Assembly: GCA_016704535.1 (NCBI GenBank)
Contig: JADIZZ010000014.1
Location: forward strand, 1-64,000
Source of the DNA: Betaproteobacteria bacterium
GTDB lineage: Bacteria; Pseudomonadota; Gammaproteobacteria; Burkholderiales; Burkholderiaceae_C
Length of the DNA stretch: 64,000 nucleotides
Reading direction: 5' to 3'
Below, in pieces: positions 8,781-17,713 of this stretch (its first letter is position 1; each line of letters starts with the position of its first letter). Both the position numbers and the translations under genes were made by a program. A model generated the notes under the pieces. It was not told the DNA's origin, made no database searches, and saw only the letters and a program-made list of their open reading frames with translations.

Positions 8781-9737
8781 ATGCCGAAGATGCCCAATCC
8801 GTTGTTCCACCAGCGACGGCGCCTGCTGGCGGGGATGGGCCTGGCTACCCTGCTGGCGGGCTGCCATACCGCACCGGTGTTGCTGCCGCCGGCGGCAACC
8901 CCCGCGCCACCCCCGCTGCCAGCGCCACCACCACCTCAGCCCAAGCCGCCACGCATCGGCCTCGCACTGGGCGGCGGGGCCGCGCGGGGTTTTGCCCACA
9001 TTGGCGTCATCCAGGTGCTGGAAGAGGCCGGCATCCGGCCCGCGTTGGTGGCCGGCACCTCGGCCGGCAGCCTGGTGGCCGCGATGTACGCCTCCGGCAA
9101 GTCCGGGCCCGAGATGGGCCAGTTGGCACTGACCATGGACGAAGGCGCCATCACCGACTGGTCCTTCCCCACACGCGGGCTGATCCGCGGCGAGGCGCTG
9201 GCGCGTTACGTGCGGGAGCAGACCAGCGGGCGCACCATCGAGCAGATGAAGCTGCCACTGGGCATCGTAGCCACCGATCTGGACAGCGGCGAGGCCATTC
9301 TCTTCCAGCGAGGCGACACCGGTGCGGCCGTGCGCGCCAGCAGCGCTGTGCCGGCGGTGTTCCAGCCGGTGCGCATCGGCAGCCGCGAATACGTCGACGG
9401 CGGGCTGGTGTCCCCTGTGCCCGTGCGTTTTGCGCGACAGATGGGCGCCGAACTGGTGATCGCGGTGGATATCTCCTCGCCGCCCGACGGCAATGCCACC
9501 GGTGACGTGATGAAGATGCTGCTGCAGACCTTCGCCATCATGGGCCGCAGCATCAACCAGTTCGAGCTGCGCGATGCCGACGTGGTGCTGCGCCCGCTGC
9601 TGGCGGGGGTGACCAGCGCCGACTTCTCGGCCCGGGCCAAGGCCGTGCAGGCCGGGCGTGAGGCGGCGCTGCGTGCTCTGCCCGAACTGAAGGCGCGCAT
9701 CGCGGCCTTCATGGCGCGCCAGCTGCGGCCTGACTGA
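8781..9737 (+). CDS. Patatin-like phospholipase lipoprotein
   Basis: The 318-residue protein starts with a lipoprotein signal (lipobox LLAGC, Cys near residue 28), then a proline-rich linker of about 25 residues, then a patatin domain. The oxyanion motif GGGAARG, nucleophile motif GTSAGS and catalytic DGG (YVDGGLVSP) are all present, so it should be an active Ser-Asp acyl hydrolase. The lipobox predicts a periplasmic location, anchored in a membrane. It is a single gene between the divergent fdxA operon and a transporter. The start could be ATG 8781 or ATG 8790; no Shine-Dalgarno decides it. The substrate (phospholipid or other ester) is not evident. Confidence 0.9.
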   Translation: MPKMPNPLFHQRRRLLAGMGLATLLAGCHTAPVLLPPAATPAPPPLPAPPPPQPKPPRIGLALGGGAARGFAHIGVIQVLEEAGIRPALVAGTSAGSLVAAMYASGKSGPEMGQLALTMDEGAITDWSFPTRGLIRGEALARYVREQTSGRTIEQMKLPLGIVATDLDSGEAILFQRGDTGAAVRASSAVPAVFQPVRIGSREYVDGGLVSPVPVRFARQMGAELVIAVDISSPPDGNATGDVMKMLLQTFAIMGRSINQFELRDADVVLRPLLAGVTSADFSARAKAVQAGREAALRALPELKARIAAFMARQLRPD

Positions 9738-9758
9738 CCGTCGCCGCGTTGCTCGCCC

Positions 9759-10829
9759 ATGGTCCGACCTATGGCCTTGCACGTCGCGTTGCCTGCCCTG
9801 GCTGCTGCGCTGCTGTTTGGCGCCAGCACGCCGCTGGCCAAGCTGCTCGTCGGCGACGTGTCGCCGCTGCTGCTGGCAGGGCTGCTCTATCTCGGCAGCG
9901 GCCTGGGGCTGGGCTCGTGGTGGGCGCTGCGGCGGGCACCTTGGCGCGGGTCGGTGCCTGCTGCAGCGCCACTGGGTGTGCCGCGCAGCGAACTCCCCTG
10001 GCTGTTGGGAGCGATCGCCTTCGGTGGCATGCTCGGCCCGGCGTTGCTGATGCACGGCCTGGCGAAGACCGGCGCTGCCGCGGCATCGCTGCTGCTGAAC
10101 GTCGAGGGAGTGTTCACGGCCGTGATCGCCTGGGTCGGGTTCAGGGAAAACGCCGACCGACGTATCGTGCTGGGCATGGTGGCCATCGTGGCCGGCGGTG
10201 TGCTGCTGTCTTGGGAGCCCGGCGGCGCCCGACTTTCGGCCGGCGCGCTGTTCATCCTGGGCGCCTGCCTGTGCTGGGCCATCGACAACAACCTGACGCG
10301 CCGCGTGTCGGCGCACGACGCGATGTTCATCGCCGGCGTCAAGGGCCTGGTCGCGGGCGGCTGCAACACGGCCCTGGCGATGGCCAGCGGGGCGCCGTGG
10401 CCGGCGCTGCCGACGGTCGTCGCCAGCCTGATCGTCGGCTTCCTGGGCTACGGGCTCAGTCTCAGCCTCTTCGTCGTGGCGCTACGCGGGCTGGGCACGG
10501 CGCGCACTGGCGCATATTTCTCGGTGGCGCCGATCTTCGGCGTGCTGGTGTCGCTGGCGCTGTGGCCCGAGATGCCGGGGCCGCTGTTCTGGATGGCGGC
10601 GGCACTCATGTCGCTTGGTGTGGCGTTGCACTTGCTTGAGCGGCATCTGCACGTGCACACGCATTTGCCGCTGGAACATGCACACCGCCACCGCCACGAC
10701 GCTCACCACCAGCACGGGCACGATGTTGCGTTCAGCGGGGACGGCGCGCACTCGCACCCTCATCGCCATGAGGAACTGATGCACAAGCACCCGCATTACC
10801 CGGACATCCACCACCGGCATCCGCATTGA
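9759..10829 (+). CDS. EamA/DMT-family transporter with histidine-rich C-terminal tail
   Basis: This 356-residue protein has about ten hydrophobic segments forming two EamA repeats (roughly residues 5-145 and 155-295). The last 60 or so residues are dominated by histidine with Asp and Glu (HLHVHTHLPLEHAHRHRHD and further His clusters to the end). The core predicts a small-molecule permease of the inner membrane. The tail is not typical of EamA proteins and resembles metal-binding tails of Ni/Co/Zn proteins, so metal sensing or export is possible. It follows the patatin gene by 21 bp and may be co-transcribed. ATG 9759 or 9771 could be the start. Confidence 0.85.
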   Translation: MVRPMALHVALPALAAALLFGASTPLAKLLVGDVSPLLLAGLLYLGSGLGLGSWWALRRAPWRGSVPAAAPLGVPRSELPWLLGAIAFGGMLGPALLMHGLAKTGAAAASLLLNVEGVFTAVIAWVGFRENADRRIVLGMVAIVAGGVLLSWEPGGARLSAGALFILGACLCWAIDNNLTRRVSAHDAMFIAGVKGLVAGGCNTALAMASGAPWPALPTVVASLIVGFLGYGLSLSLFVVALRGLGTARTGAYFSVAPIFGVLVSLALWPEMPGPLFWMAAALMSLGVALHLLERHLHVHTHLPLEHAHRHRHDAHHQHGHDVAFSGDGAHSHPHRHEELMHKHPHYPDIHHRHPH

Positions 10830-10884
10830 CCCGGGGTGGACAGGGCGGGCCGCCGGGATTCATAACCCGCGCCCCCAAAAGAAA

Positions 10885-10908
10885 GGGCCCGGCTTTGCAA
10901 CCGGGCCC
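10885..10908 (-). terminator. Intrinsic terminator downstream of phaP
   Basis: An 8-bp stem (GGGCCCGG / CCGGGCCC) with an 8-nt loop is followed on the minus strand by TTTCTTTT. It is 125 bp past the phasin stop. A second perfect inverted repeat (AGGCGCGGAA / TTCCGCGCCT, 10973-10994) lies closer to the stop but has no T-run. Confidence 0.75.
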
Positions 10909-11034
10909 AAAACAACCTTCCACACGAGAGACCTGGGGTTGAAGTCCCCCAGGCTCTGGGTAGAGCAACCGGAGGCGCGGAAAGTTCCGCGCCTGCCATT
11001 CAACTCGCTGGCGCGGGCTGGCCGCGCCGCGTGA

Positions 11035-11595
11035 TCAGGCCACCTTCTTCGACTTCGTGGCGGTCTGGCTGGCCTTGACGGCCTGGTTCGTCAGGGTCGT
11101 GAAGTTGGCTTCGGCCACTTCAGTGGCTTGCTTGGCAGCCTTCTGCACGCTTTCGAAGGCATTGTTGGCGGCGGCCACGGCCGACTTCATCATCGCCACA
11201 GCGCTTTCCGAGCCGGCGGGCGCATTCTTGACGGCGGTGTCGACCAGGGCCAGCACCTTCTTCTGGCTGTCGGCCATGGTGGCTTCGGCCGCCTTGGTCA
11301 CTTCGGCATTGGTGCCGGCCAGGATTTCGTAGACGTGACGGCTGTAGGCGGCGGCCTTCTCGGCGCTGGGCTGCAGCAGGCTGGCCTGCAGGTTCAGCAG
11401 TTCCTGCGCGTCCTTGACCGACAGGGCAGCCTGGGTCGACTCGGCCACTTCGGCCAAAGTCGTCTTGGCGACCTGCATGTTCAGCTCGACCAGCTTCTCG
11501 ACGCCTTCGAAGGCTTTCGCGGTCAGGCCGAACAGGGTTTCGATGTTGGCCTTCTGGGCGGCAGCGAATTGCTCGGGGGTGAAATTCGTGATCAT
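11035..11595 (-). CDS. phaP: Phasin, PHA granule-associated protein
   Basis: The 186-residue, alanine-rich helical protein begins MITNFTPEQFAAAQKANIE and continues with the classical Phasin_2 pattern (LFGLTAKAFEGVEKLVELNM, then amphipathic helices), ending in a lysine-rich tail (ATKSKKVA). Phasins coat polyhydroxyalkanoate granules and control their number and surface. The gene is monocistronic, with a terminator downstream and a well-formed promoter flanked by two copies of a 17-bp repeat upstream. This is the arrangement expected for repression by PhaR. No PHA synthase or phaR gene lies in this window. Confidence 0.95.
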   Translation of the reverse strand: MITNFTPEQFAAAQKANIETLFGLTAKAFEGVEKLVELNMQVAKTTLAEVAESTQAALSVKDAQELLNLQASLLQPSAEKAAAYSRHVYEILAGTNAEVTKAAEATMADSQKKVLALVDTAVKNAPAGSESAVAMMKSAVAAANNAFESVQKAAKQATEVAEANFTTLTNQAVKASQTATKSKKVA

Positions 11596-11653
11596 GGTGT
11601 AGCTCCGTTGAGGGTGAGGTCAGGAAAACCGTGCCGCGCCGTGTTCAAGCAAA

Positions 11654-11729
11654 TTTGCTGCGCTGCAACATGATCGGAAGTATAGGAGGCGCAGCAGCCA
11701 ATGCAAGCTCTTTTTGCTGCGCTGCAACA
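11654..11729 (-). promoter_or_regulatory. phaP promoter flanked by duplicated 17-bp operator (PhaR-like)
   Basis: The 17-mer TTTGCTGCGCTGCAACA occurs at 11654-11670 and again, identical, at 11713-11729. Between them on the minus strand lie a -35-like TTGCAT (11701-11706) and a -10-like TATACT (11679-11684) with 16-bp spacing. One copy is just upstream of -35 and the other near the transcription start, so a bound repressor could block the promoter. TGC-rich sites of this kind are known for the PHA regulator PhaR; the assignment is inferred. Confidence 0.75.
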
Positions 11730-11757
11730 AAGTAGGGGTGCCTTCCTAGAATCCGCC

Positions 11758-12747
11758 GTGCGCGCCTTCCACTCCGACCAGTTCGTGTTGCCGCTTCCTG
11801 CCGGTCACAGTTTCCCCATGTCCAAGTACCGGCTGCTGCGCGAGGCCGTCGAGGCCACGTTGCCCGGCGTGCGTGTGACCGAGGCACCACCGGCCAGCGA
11901 CGGCGAACTGGCGCTGGCGCACGAGCCGGCGTGGATCAACGCCGTGGCCGAGGGTACGCTGAGCGAGGCGCAGCAGCGCGAAATCGGATTTCCCTGGAGC
12001 GAGCGGATGGTCGAGCGGTCGCGCCGCTCGGTGGGCGCCACTGTCGCCGCGGCACGTACGGCGCTCTTCGACGCTGAAGGCGTGGCCGCCAATCTGGCCG
12101 GCGGCACGCACCATGCCTACGCGCACAAGGGTTCGGGATACTGTGTCTTCAACGACGTCGCCGTCGCCGCGCGACTGATGCAGGCGGAGTGGCACCGTCG
12201 CCGCCAAGGCCGGGCCGATGGCCAACGGCTGCTGCGCGTGATCGTCATCGACCTGGACGTGCACCAGGGCAACGGCACGGCAGCCATCTTCCGCGACGAC
12301 CCCACTGTGTTCACGCTCAGCCTGCACGGCGCACGCAACTTCCCCTTCCGCAAGGAAGCCAGCGACCTCGACGTCGACCTGCCCGACGGCTGCGGTGACG
12401 TTGACTATCTGGCCGCGTTGGACGCCGCGCTGGCCCAGGCCTGGGCCAGCCACGGAGATGCGCTGCCCGGGCTGGCCTTCTACCTGGCCGGCGCCGACCC
12501 GCACGAGCACGACCGCCTGGGCCGCCTGAAGCTCACCGCCGCCGGCCTGGCCGAACGCGACCGGCAGGTGCTGGCAGCGCTGCGCGAGCGCGGCATTCCG
12601 GTGGCGCTGTCGATGGCCGGCGGTTACGGGCGCGACATCCACACTACCGTGGACGTGCAGCGGCGTACCTTGCAGGAGGCGCTGGCGGCTTGGCGGACAT
12701 GGCCCAGGCAGGCGCGGCATCCTGCAGTGGAAGAATCGGCGGCATGA
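11758..12747 (+). CDS. Histone deacetylase-family (zinc amidohydrolase) protein
   Basis: The 329-residue protein has the HDAC/AcuC/APAH fold signatures: GGTHHAYAHKGSGYCVFND with the active-site His pair, zinc ligands in VIDLDVHQGNGTA, and a later metal ligand in AGADPHEHDRLG. Bacterial members deacetylate small molecules, polyamines or acetyl-lysine; the substrate cannot be told here. The frame is open from 11701, but the family N-terminus matches VRAFHSDQFVLPLPAGH, so GTG 11758 is preferred and leaves the phaP control region free. The stop overlaps the next start (ATGA), indicating translational coupling to the thioesterase. Confidence 0.88.
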   Translation: MRAFHSDQFVLPLPAGHSFPMSKYRLLREAVEATLPGVRVTEAPPASDGELALAHEPAWINAVAEGTLSEAQQREIGFPWSERMVERSRRSVGATVAAARTALFDAEGVAANLAGGTHHAYAHKGSGYCVFNDVAVAARLMQAEWHRRRQGRADGQRLLRVIVIDLDVHQGNGTAAIFRDDPTVFTLSLHGARNFPFRKEASDLDVDLPDGCGDVDYLAALDAALAQAWASHGDALPGLAFYLAGADPHEHDRLGRLKLTAAGLAERDRQVLAALRERGIPVALSMAGGYGRDIHTTVDVQRRTLQEALAAWRTWPRQARHPAVEESAA

Positions 12748-13199
12748 GCGACCGCCAGCACCCGCTGCCCCGAGAGAGTTTCCCGCATTTCCAGGCCATC
12801 ACCACGCGCTGGATGGACAACGACGTCTACGGCCACGTCAACAACGTCGTGCACTACAGCTACTTCGACACCGCGGTGAACCGCTACCTCATCGAGGCCG
12901 GCGCGCTGGACATTCACGCTGGGGAAGTCATCGGCCTGGTGGTACAGACGCAGTGCCACTACTTCGAGAGCCTCGCCTTCCCTCAGACGGTGCACGCCGG
13001 CTTGCGCGTGGCTCGGCTCGGGCGCTCCAGCGTCACCTACGAGCTCGGCCTCTTCGCCGACGACGCGCCGCTGGCCGCGGCCGTAGGGCGCTTCGTGCAT
13101 GTCTACGTCGACCGCGCCACGCGCCGCCCGGTACCCGTGCCCGACCCCCTACGCGCCGCGCTCGCGCCCCTTCTTGTGAACCCCCAGGAACCCGCATGA
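12744..13199 (+). CDS. Acyl-CoA thioesterase, hotdog fold (4HBT family)
   Basis: The 151-residue single hotdog domain contains the typical segment TRWMDNDVYGHVNNVVHYSYF with the catalytic Asp in the 4-hydroxybenzoyl-CoA thioesterase/YbgC position. It overlaps the HDAC-family gene upstream by four bases and the nitroreductase downstream by four bases, so the three genes form one tight operon. It should hydrolyse a short or aromatic acyl-CoA in the cytoplasm; chain specificity is not evident. Confidence 0.9.
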   Translation: MSDRQHPLPRESFPHFQAITTRWMDNDVYGHVNNVVHYSYFDTAVNRYLIEAGALDIHAGEVIGLVVQTQCHYFESLAFPQTVHAGLRVARLGRSSVTYELGLFADDAPLAAAVGRFVHVYVDRATRRPVPVPDPLRAALAPLLVNPQEPA

Positions 13200-13942
13200 C
13201 GATCCCCCACGACACGCACCCGGCGGCCCACGTCGTCATCAACCCCGAGATCACGCCGGCCAGTACCGCGGCGGTGGATGTGGCCATCACTTCGCGACGC
13301 TCGATCCGCGCCTTCCTGCCCACGCCAGTACCGCGCGAGGTGATCGAGCACATGCTCACCGTAGCCGCGCGCGCGCCCTCGGGCACCAACACCCAGCCGT
13401 GGCAGGTGCACGTGCTCACCGGTGATGCGCTGCACGCGCTGTCGAAGGACATCCTGGCCGCCCACGACGACCCCGCCAGCCGCGCCACCTACAACGAGGA
13501 ATATGCCTACTACCCCACCGAATGGCGCAGCCCCTACATCGATCGGCGCCGCAAGGTGGGCTGGGACCTGTACACGCTGCTGGGCATAGGCAAGGCCGAC
13601 AAGGCGCGCATGCACGCCCAGCACGGGCGCAACTACGCCTTCTTCGGCGCACCGGTCGGACTGATCTTCACCATCGACCGCGTCATGCGCCAGGGCAGCT
13701 GGCTGGACTACGGCATGTTCCTGCAGAACCTGATGGTGGCGGCGCGCGCGCGCGGGCTGGACACCTGCCCGCAGGCGGCCTTCACGCAATTCCACCGCAT
13801 CATCGAACGGCACCTGGGCCTGCGTGACGACCAGATGGTGGTCTGCGGCATGTCGCTGGGCCATGCCGACCCCGAGGCGGTGGAGAACTCGCTCGTCACC
13901 GAGCGCGAGCCGGTGGCCGGTTTCACGCGCTTCCTCGAATGA
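13196..13942 (+). CDS. Nitroreductase-family FMN protein
   Basis: The 248-residue protein carries the nitroreductase signature RRSIRAFLPTPVPREVIE followed by AARAPSGTNTQPWQVHVLTG. A C-terminal FMN contact region reads MSLGHADPEAVENSL. Such enzymes use FMN and NAD(P)H to reduce nitroaromatics, quinones or related substrates in the cytoplasm. The start ATG 13196 overlaps the thioesterase stop (ATGA), though the frame is open further upstream. It ends 25 bp before the hydroxyacid dehydrogenase gene. Confidence 0.92.
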   Translation: MTIPHDTHPAAHVVINPEITPASTAAVDVAITSRRSIRAFLPTPVPREVIEHMLTVAARAPSGTNTQPWQVHVLTGDALHALSKDILAAHDDPASRATYNEEYAYYPTEWRSPYIDRRRKVGWDLYTLLGIGKADKARMHAQHGRNYAFFGAPVGLIFTIDRVMRQGSWLDYGMFLQNLMVAARARGLDTCPQAAFTQFHRIIERHLGLRDDQMVVCGMSLGHADPEAVENSLVTEREPVAGFTRFLE

Positions 13943-13967
13943 ATTCTGGAATGAGAAGGACAAGCCG

Positions 13968-14969
13968 ATGAGCACCCCCCCGAACCGCCCCGCCGTGCTG
14001 GTGGCCCGCGCCGTCTTCCCCGAAGTCGTCGCGCGGCTGCGCCAGCACTTCGACGTCGAGGACAACCCCGAGGACATCATCCACGGCAAGGCAGAGCTGA
14101 CGCGCCGGCTGCAGGGCAAGGCCGGCGCCTTCACCACCGGCAGCGACCGCGTCGACGCCGAGGTGCTGGCGGCCAACCCGCAGCTGCGCATCGTCGCCAA
14201 CATGGCGGTGGGCTACAACAACTTCGACATCCCGGCTTTCAATGCCGCCGGCGTGCTGGCCACCAACACGCCCGACGTGCTGACCGAGACCACCGCCGAC
14301 TTCGGCTTCGCGCTGATGATGGCCGCGGCACGCCGCATGGCCGAGAGCGAACGTTTCCTGCGCGCCGGCCGCTGGGACCGCTGGGCCTACGACATGTTCG
14401 CCGGCAGCGACGTGCACGGAAGCACGCTGGGCATCCTGGGCATGGGGCGCATCGGGCAGGGCATCGCGCGGCGCGGCGCCCTGGGCTTCGGCATGAAGGT
14501 GATCTACCACAACCGCAGCCGCCTTCCCGAGGCCAGCGAGGCCGCGGTGAACGCCCGCTGGGTGGACAAGGCCACGCTGCTGAAGGAGGCCGACCACCTG
14601 GTGCTGGTGTTGCCCTACTCGCCGGAGAACCACCACTGCATCGCCGCGCCCGAACTCGCGCTGATGAAGCCCACCGCCACGCTGACCAATATCGCGCGCG
14701 GCGGCATCGTCGACGACGCGGCGCTGGCCGTGGCGCTGCGCGAGCGGCGAATCGCGGCGGCGGGCCTGGACGTGTTCGAAGGCGAGCCTGCCGTGCACCC
14801 CGGCCTGCTGGACGTGCCCAACGTCGTGCTCACGCCGCACATCGCCAGTTCCAGCGTGGCCACGCGGCTGGCGATGGCCAACCTGGCGGCCGACAACCTC
14901 ATCGCCGTGCTCACGGGCGGCACCGCACTGACGCCGATCAACGCCGGACAGCTGCAGCGGCGCGGCTGA
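13968..14969 (+). CDS. D-2-hydroxyacid dehydrogenase (glyoxylate/hydroxypyruvate reductase type)
   Basis: The 333-residue NAD(P)-dependent dehydrogenase has the nucleotide-binding motif GILGMGRIGQGIARRG near residue 155. It has the catalytic region NIARGGIVDDAAL (Arg), then GLDVFEGEP (Glu), and the active-site His in LTPHIASSS. The order and spacing fit glyoxylate/hydroxypyruvate or gluconate 2-ketoreductases (GhrB-like). ATG 13968 is preceded by a good Shine-Dalgarno (AGAAGGA). It probably belongs to the preceding operon, with a 25-bp gap. Confidence 0.9.
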   Translation: MSTPPNRPAVLVARAVFPEVVARLRQHFDVEDNPEDIIHGKAELTRRLQGKAGAFTTGSDRVDAEVLAANPQLRIVANMAVGYNNFDIPAFNAAGVLATNTPDVLTETTADFGFALMMAAARRMAESERFLRAGRWDRWAYDMFAGSDVHGSTLGILGMGRIGQGIARRGALGFGMKVIYHNRSRLPEASEAAVNARWVDKATLLKEADHLVLVLPYSPENHHCIAAPELALMKPTATLTNIARGGIVDDAALAVALRERRIAAAGLDVFEGEPAVHPGLLDVPNVVLTPHIASSSVATRLAMANLAADNLIAVLTGGTALTPINAGQLQRRG

Positions 14970-15023
14970 AGCGCAGGGCGGCGTCCTACACAGGCTGCCT
15001 GCTGCGGCGACAATCGCGGGCTT

Positions 15024-16472
15024 ATGCCCGACTGGACGATGACCGCCGCGCTGGCCCTGCTGGCGCTGAACCTGTTGCTCCTGCTCTACCTGGCGCTGCG
15101 CCGGGGAGAAGATACCCGCGCCGCCGACGCCGAAGGGCTGCAGCGTTTGGAGCGCGAGCTGCGCGACGAACTCGGCCGACAGGGCCAGACAACGCGAGGC
15201 GACCTCGCCACCTTCCAGCAGATGTTGCTGGCGCAGAGCGGCGACGTGGCACGCACGCAGAACGAGCAGATCGACAGCTTCCGCACCCAGCTGGCCACCG
15301 TGCAGCAAAGCGTCGCCGCCGCGCTGGCGCAGGCGACGCAGGCGCTGGCGCAGCAGTCCACCGGCGCGCGCGAGGCGCAGGACGTGGCGCTGCGCCGCTT
15401 CGGCGAGACGCTGGCCGAGCAGCTGCGCAGTCTTTCCGAGGCCAACGACCGCCGCCTGGCCGAGGTGCGCGCCACCGTCGAGCAGCGCCTGAGCGCGCTG
15501 CAGGAGGGCAACGAGACGAAGCTCGACCAGATGCGTGCCACCGTCGACGAGAAGCTGCACGCCACGCTGGAGCAGCGCCTGGGCGAGAGCTTCAAGCAGG
15601 TGGCCGACCGCCTGGAGCAGGTGCACAAGGGCCTGGGCGAGATGCAGGGCCTGGCGCGCGACGTGGGTGCGCTGAACCGTGTGCTGACCAACGTGAAGAC
15701 GCGCGGCGTCTTCGGCGAAGTTCAGCTGGCCGGGCTGCTGGAGCAGGTGTTCACGCCCGAGCAGTACGCCACCAACGTGGCCACGGTGCCGGGCAGCAGC
15801 GAACGCGTGGAATTCGCGATCCGGCTGCCGGGGCAGGGCGGAGGCACCGGCCGCGCGGGCGATGCCCCGCCGCTGTGGCTGCCGATCGACGCCAAGTTCC
15901 CGCGTGAGGACTACGAGCGGCTGATCGACGCCAGCGAACGCGCCGACGTGGCGGCGATGGAGGCCGCGGCCAAAGCCATCGAGGTGCGGCTGCGGCTTGA
16001 AGCCCGGAGCATCCGTGACAAGTACGTGGCGCCGCCGCACACCACCGACTTCGGCATCCTCTTCCTGCCCACCGAGGGCCTCTATGCCGAGGCGCTCCGT
16101 CGCCCCGGCCTGGCCGAGGCGCTGCAGCGTGAACACAAGGTGATGCTGGCCGGCCCGACCACGCTGCTGGCGCTGCTGAACAGCCTGCAGATGGGTTTCC
16201 GCACGCTGGCGCTGGAGAAGCGCTCGTCCGAGGTCTGGGAGGTGCTGGGCGCGGTGAAGACCGAGTTCACCAAGTTCGGCGACATCCTGGCCAAGACGAA
16301 GAAAAAGCTCGACGAAGCCAGCAACAGCATCGAGCTGGCCGAACGCCGCACCCGCGTGATGACGCGCGAACTGCGCACCGTCGAGGCCCTGCCCGAAGCG
16401 CGCAGCGCCGAGTTGCTGCCCGGCCTGGCATTGGACGCTAGCGCGCAGCGCGACGACGAACTGGAAGGCTGA
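15024..16472 (+). CDS. rmuC: DNA recombination protein RmuC
   Basis: This 482-residue protein begins with one membrane segment (LALLALNLLLLLYLAL), continues with about 150 residues of coiled coil rich in Gln, Glu and Ala, and ends in a RmuC domain. Recognisable blocks are LTNVKTRGVFGEVQLAGLLE, the nuclease-like stretch LPIDAKFPREDYERL, and VMLAGPTTLLALLNSLQMGF. RmuC limits sequence inversion and has a restriction-endonuclease-like core. Length and layout match the family. It stands 54 bp after the hydroxyacid dehydrogenase. Confidence 0.95.
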   Translation: MPDWTMTAALALLALNLLLLLYLALRRGEDTRAADAEGLQRLERELRDELGRQGQTTRGDLATFQQMLLAQSGDVARTQNEQIDSFRTQLATVQQSVAAALAQATQALAQQSTGAREAQDVALRRFGETLAEQLRSLSEANDRRLAEVRATVEQRLSALQEGNETKLDQMRATVDEKLHATLEQRLGESFKQVADRLEQVHKGLGEMQGLARDVGALNRVLTNVKTRGVFGEVQLAGLLEQVFTPEQYATNVATVPGSSERVEFAIRLPGQGGGTGRAGDAPPLWLPIDAKFPREDYERLIDASERADVAAMEAAAKAIEVRLRLEARSIRDKYVAPPHTTDFGILFLPTEGLYAEALRRPGLAEALQREHKVMLAGPTTLLALLNSLQMGFRTLALEKRSSEVWEVLGAVKTEFTKFGDILAKTKKKLDEASNSIELAERRTRVMTRELRTVEALPEARSAELLPGLALDASAQRDDELEG

Positions 16473-16494
16473 GACGCTGCCGCCAACCTCGAAC

Positions 16495-17697
16495 ATGCCG
16501 GCCAAACCCCCTGGACCGCCGCCGCGTTCCGCGGGTTCGGCGCCCGTGCTTGCGGCGCTGATCGCGGGCCAGCTGGGCATGCATTCCGCGATGGCCGGCC
16601 TGCGCCTGGCCGCGCCGCTGCAAACGCTGGGCGAGGGCTACAGCGCCTGGTCGGTGGGCCTGCTGCTGGCGCTGTTTGCCGCCGCGCCGGTGTTCACCGC
16701 CTTGTATGCCGGCCGCCTGGCCGACCGGCTGGGGTACCACCAGCCGGTGCGGCTGGCCGTCGCCATCAGCGTGCTGGGCTGTGGGCTGGCGCTGCTGTCC
16801 ACCTTCGTCGGCGGCACCTGGCACTTCGCGCTGTTGTGCGCCGCGGCCTTGGCCGCCGGCGCTGGCAGCAACGTCGGCATGCTGACCATCCAGCGCACCG
16901 CCGGCGTGGCTGCGCGGGACAGTGCCGAACGCGTGCGAGTCTTCAGCTGGCTGGGTGTGGCGCCATCGTTCTCGAACGTCATCGGCCCGGTGGCCACGGG
17001 CTTCATGATCGACGCCTACGGCTTCCGCGCCGCCTACGGTCTGCTGCTGCTGATGCCCGTGGCCAGCCTGCTGGCCGCGCGCTGGGTGCCACGGCAGGCG
17101 CCGGCCGGCGAGGCCGACGCCGTCGCCGGCCGCCGCGCCTGGGACCTGCTGAAGTTGCCCGGCCTGCGGCGCCTGCTGGTCGTGAACTGGCTGCTTTCGA
17201 CCTGCTGGGACGTGCACACCTTTGCCGTGCCGGTTCTGGGCCACGAGCGCGGCTTCTCGGCCAGCACCATCGGCCTCATCCTGGGCACCTTCACGCTCGC
17301 CGTCACCGGCGTGCGCATGCTGATCCCGCTGCTGGCCGACCGGCTGGACGAGCACACCGTTCTGCGCAGTGCGATGCTGGGCACGGGTGTCGTGTTTGCG
17401 CTCTACCCGTTTGCACCGAGCCCGCTGGTGATGGGCGCGCTGGCGGTGCTTCTCGGCATTACGCTGGGCAGTGTGCAGCCGATGGTGATGTCGATGCTGC
17501 ACCACCTGACGCCCGACAACCGTCACGGCGAGGCGCTGGCGTTGCGCTCGATGGCCATTAACGGGTCGAGCACGGTGATGCCGCTGCTGTTCGGCGCCAT
17601 CGGCGCTTTGGTCGGCGCGGGCGTGCTGTTCTGGGTGGTGGGTGGCGCCGTAGCCGCCGGCGCGTGGGTGGCGCGGCGATTGCCGGCGGCCGGCTGA
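16495..17697 (+). CDS. MFS transporter
   Basis: The 400-residue protein has about twelve hydrophobic segments in two halves and the MFS loop 2-3 motif in the form YAGRLADRLGYHQPVR. It starts 22 bp after rmuC on the same strand. It is probably a drug or small-molecule efflux permease of the inner membrane. No substrate-specific signature is recognised. Confidence 0.88.
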   Translation: MPAKPPGPPPRSAGSAPVLAALIAGQLGMHSAMAGLRLAAPLQTLGEGYSAWSVGLLLALFAAAPVFTALYAGRLADRLGYHQPVRLAVAISVLGCGLALLSTFVGGTWHFALLCAAALAAGAGSNVGMLTIQRTAGVAARDSAERVRVFSWLGVAPSFSNVIGPVATGFMIDAYGFRAAYGLLLLMPVASLLAARWVPRQAPAGEADAVAGRRAWDLLKLPGLRRLLVVNWLLSTCWDVHTFAVPVLGHERGFSASTIGLILGTFTLAVTGVRMLIPLLADRLDEHTVLRSAMLGTGVVFALYPFAPSPLVMGALAVLLGITLGSVQPMVMSMLHHLTPDNRHGEALALRSMAINGSSTVMPLLFGAIGALVGAGVLFWVVGGAVAAGAWVARRLPAAG

Positions 17698-17713
17698 GCG
17701 CCAGGGTGGAGCG

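Noticed and set aside
10921..10994. Stem-rich segment near phaP that looks tRNA-like
   Set aside because: It has no T-loop or anticodon arm; only a perfect 10-bp hairpin (10973-10994) is real.
13923..16580. 885-codon minus-strand open frame opposite the dehydrogenase and rmuC
   Set aside because: Low-complexity Gln/Ala/Leu/His translation typical of the antisense of GC-rich genes.
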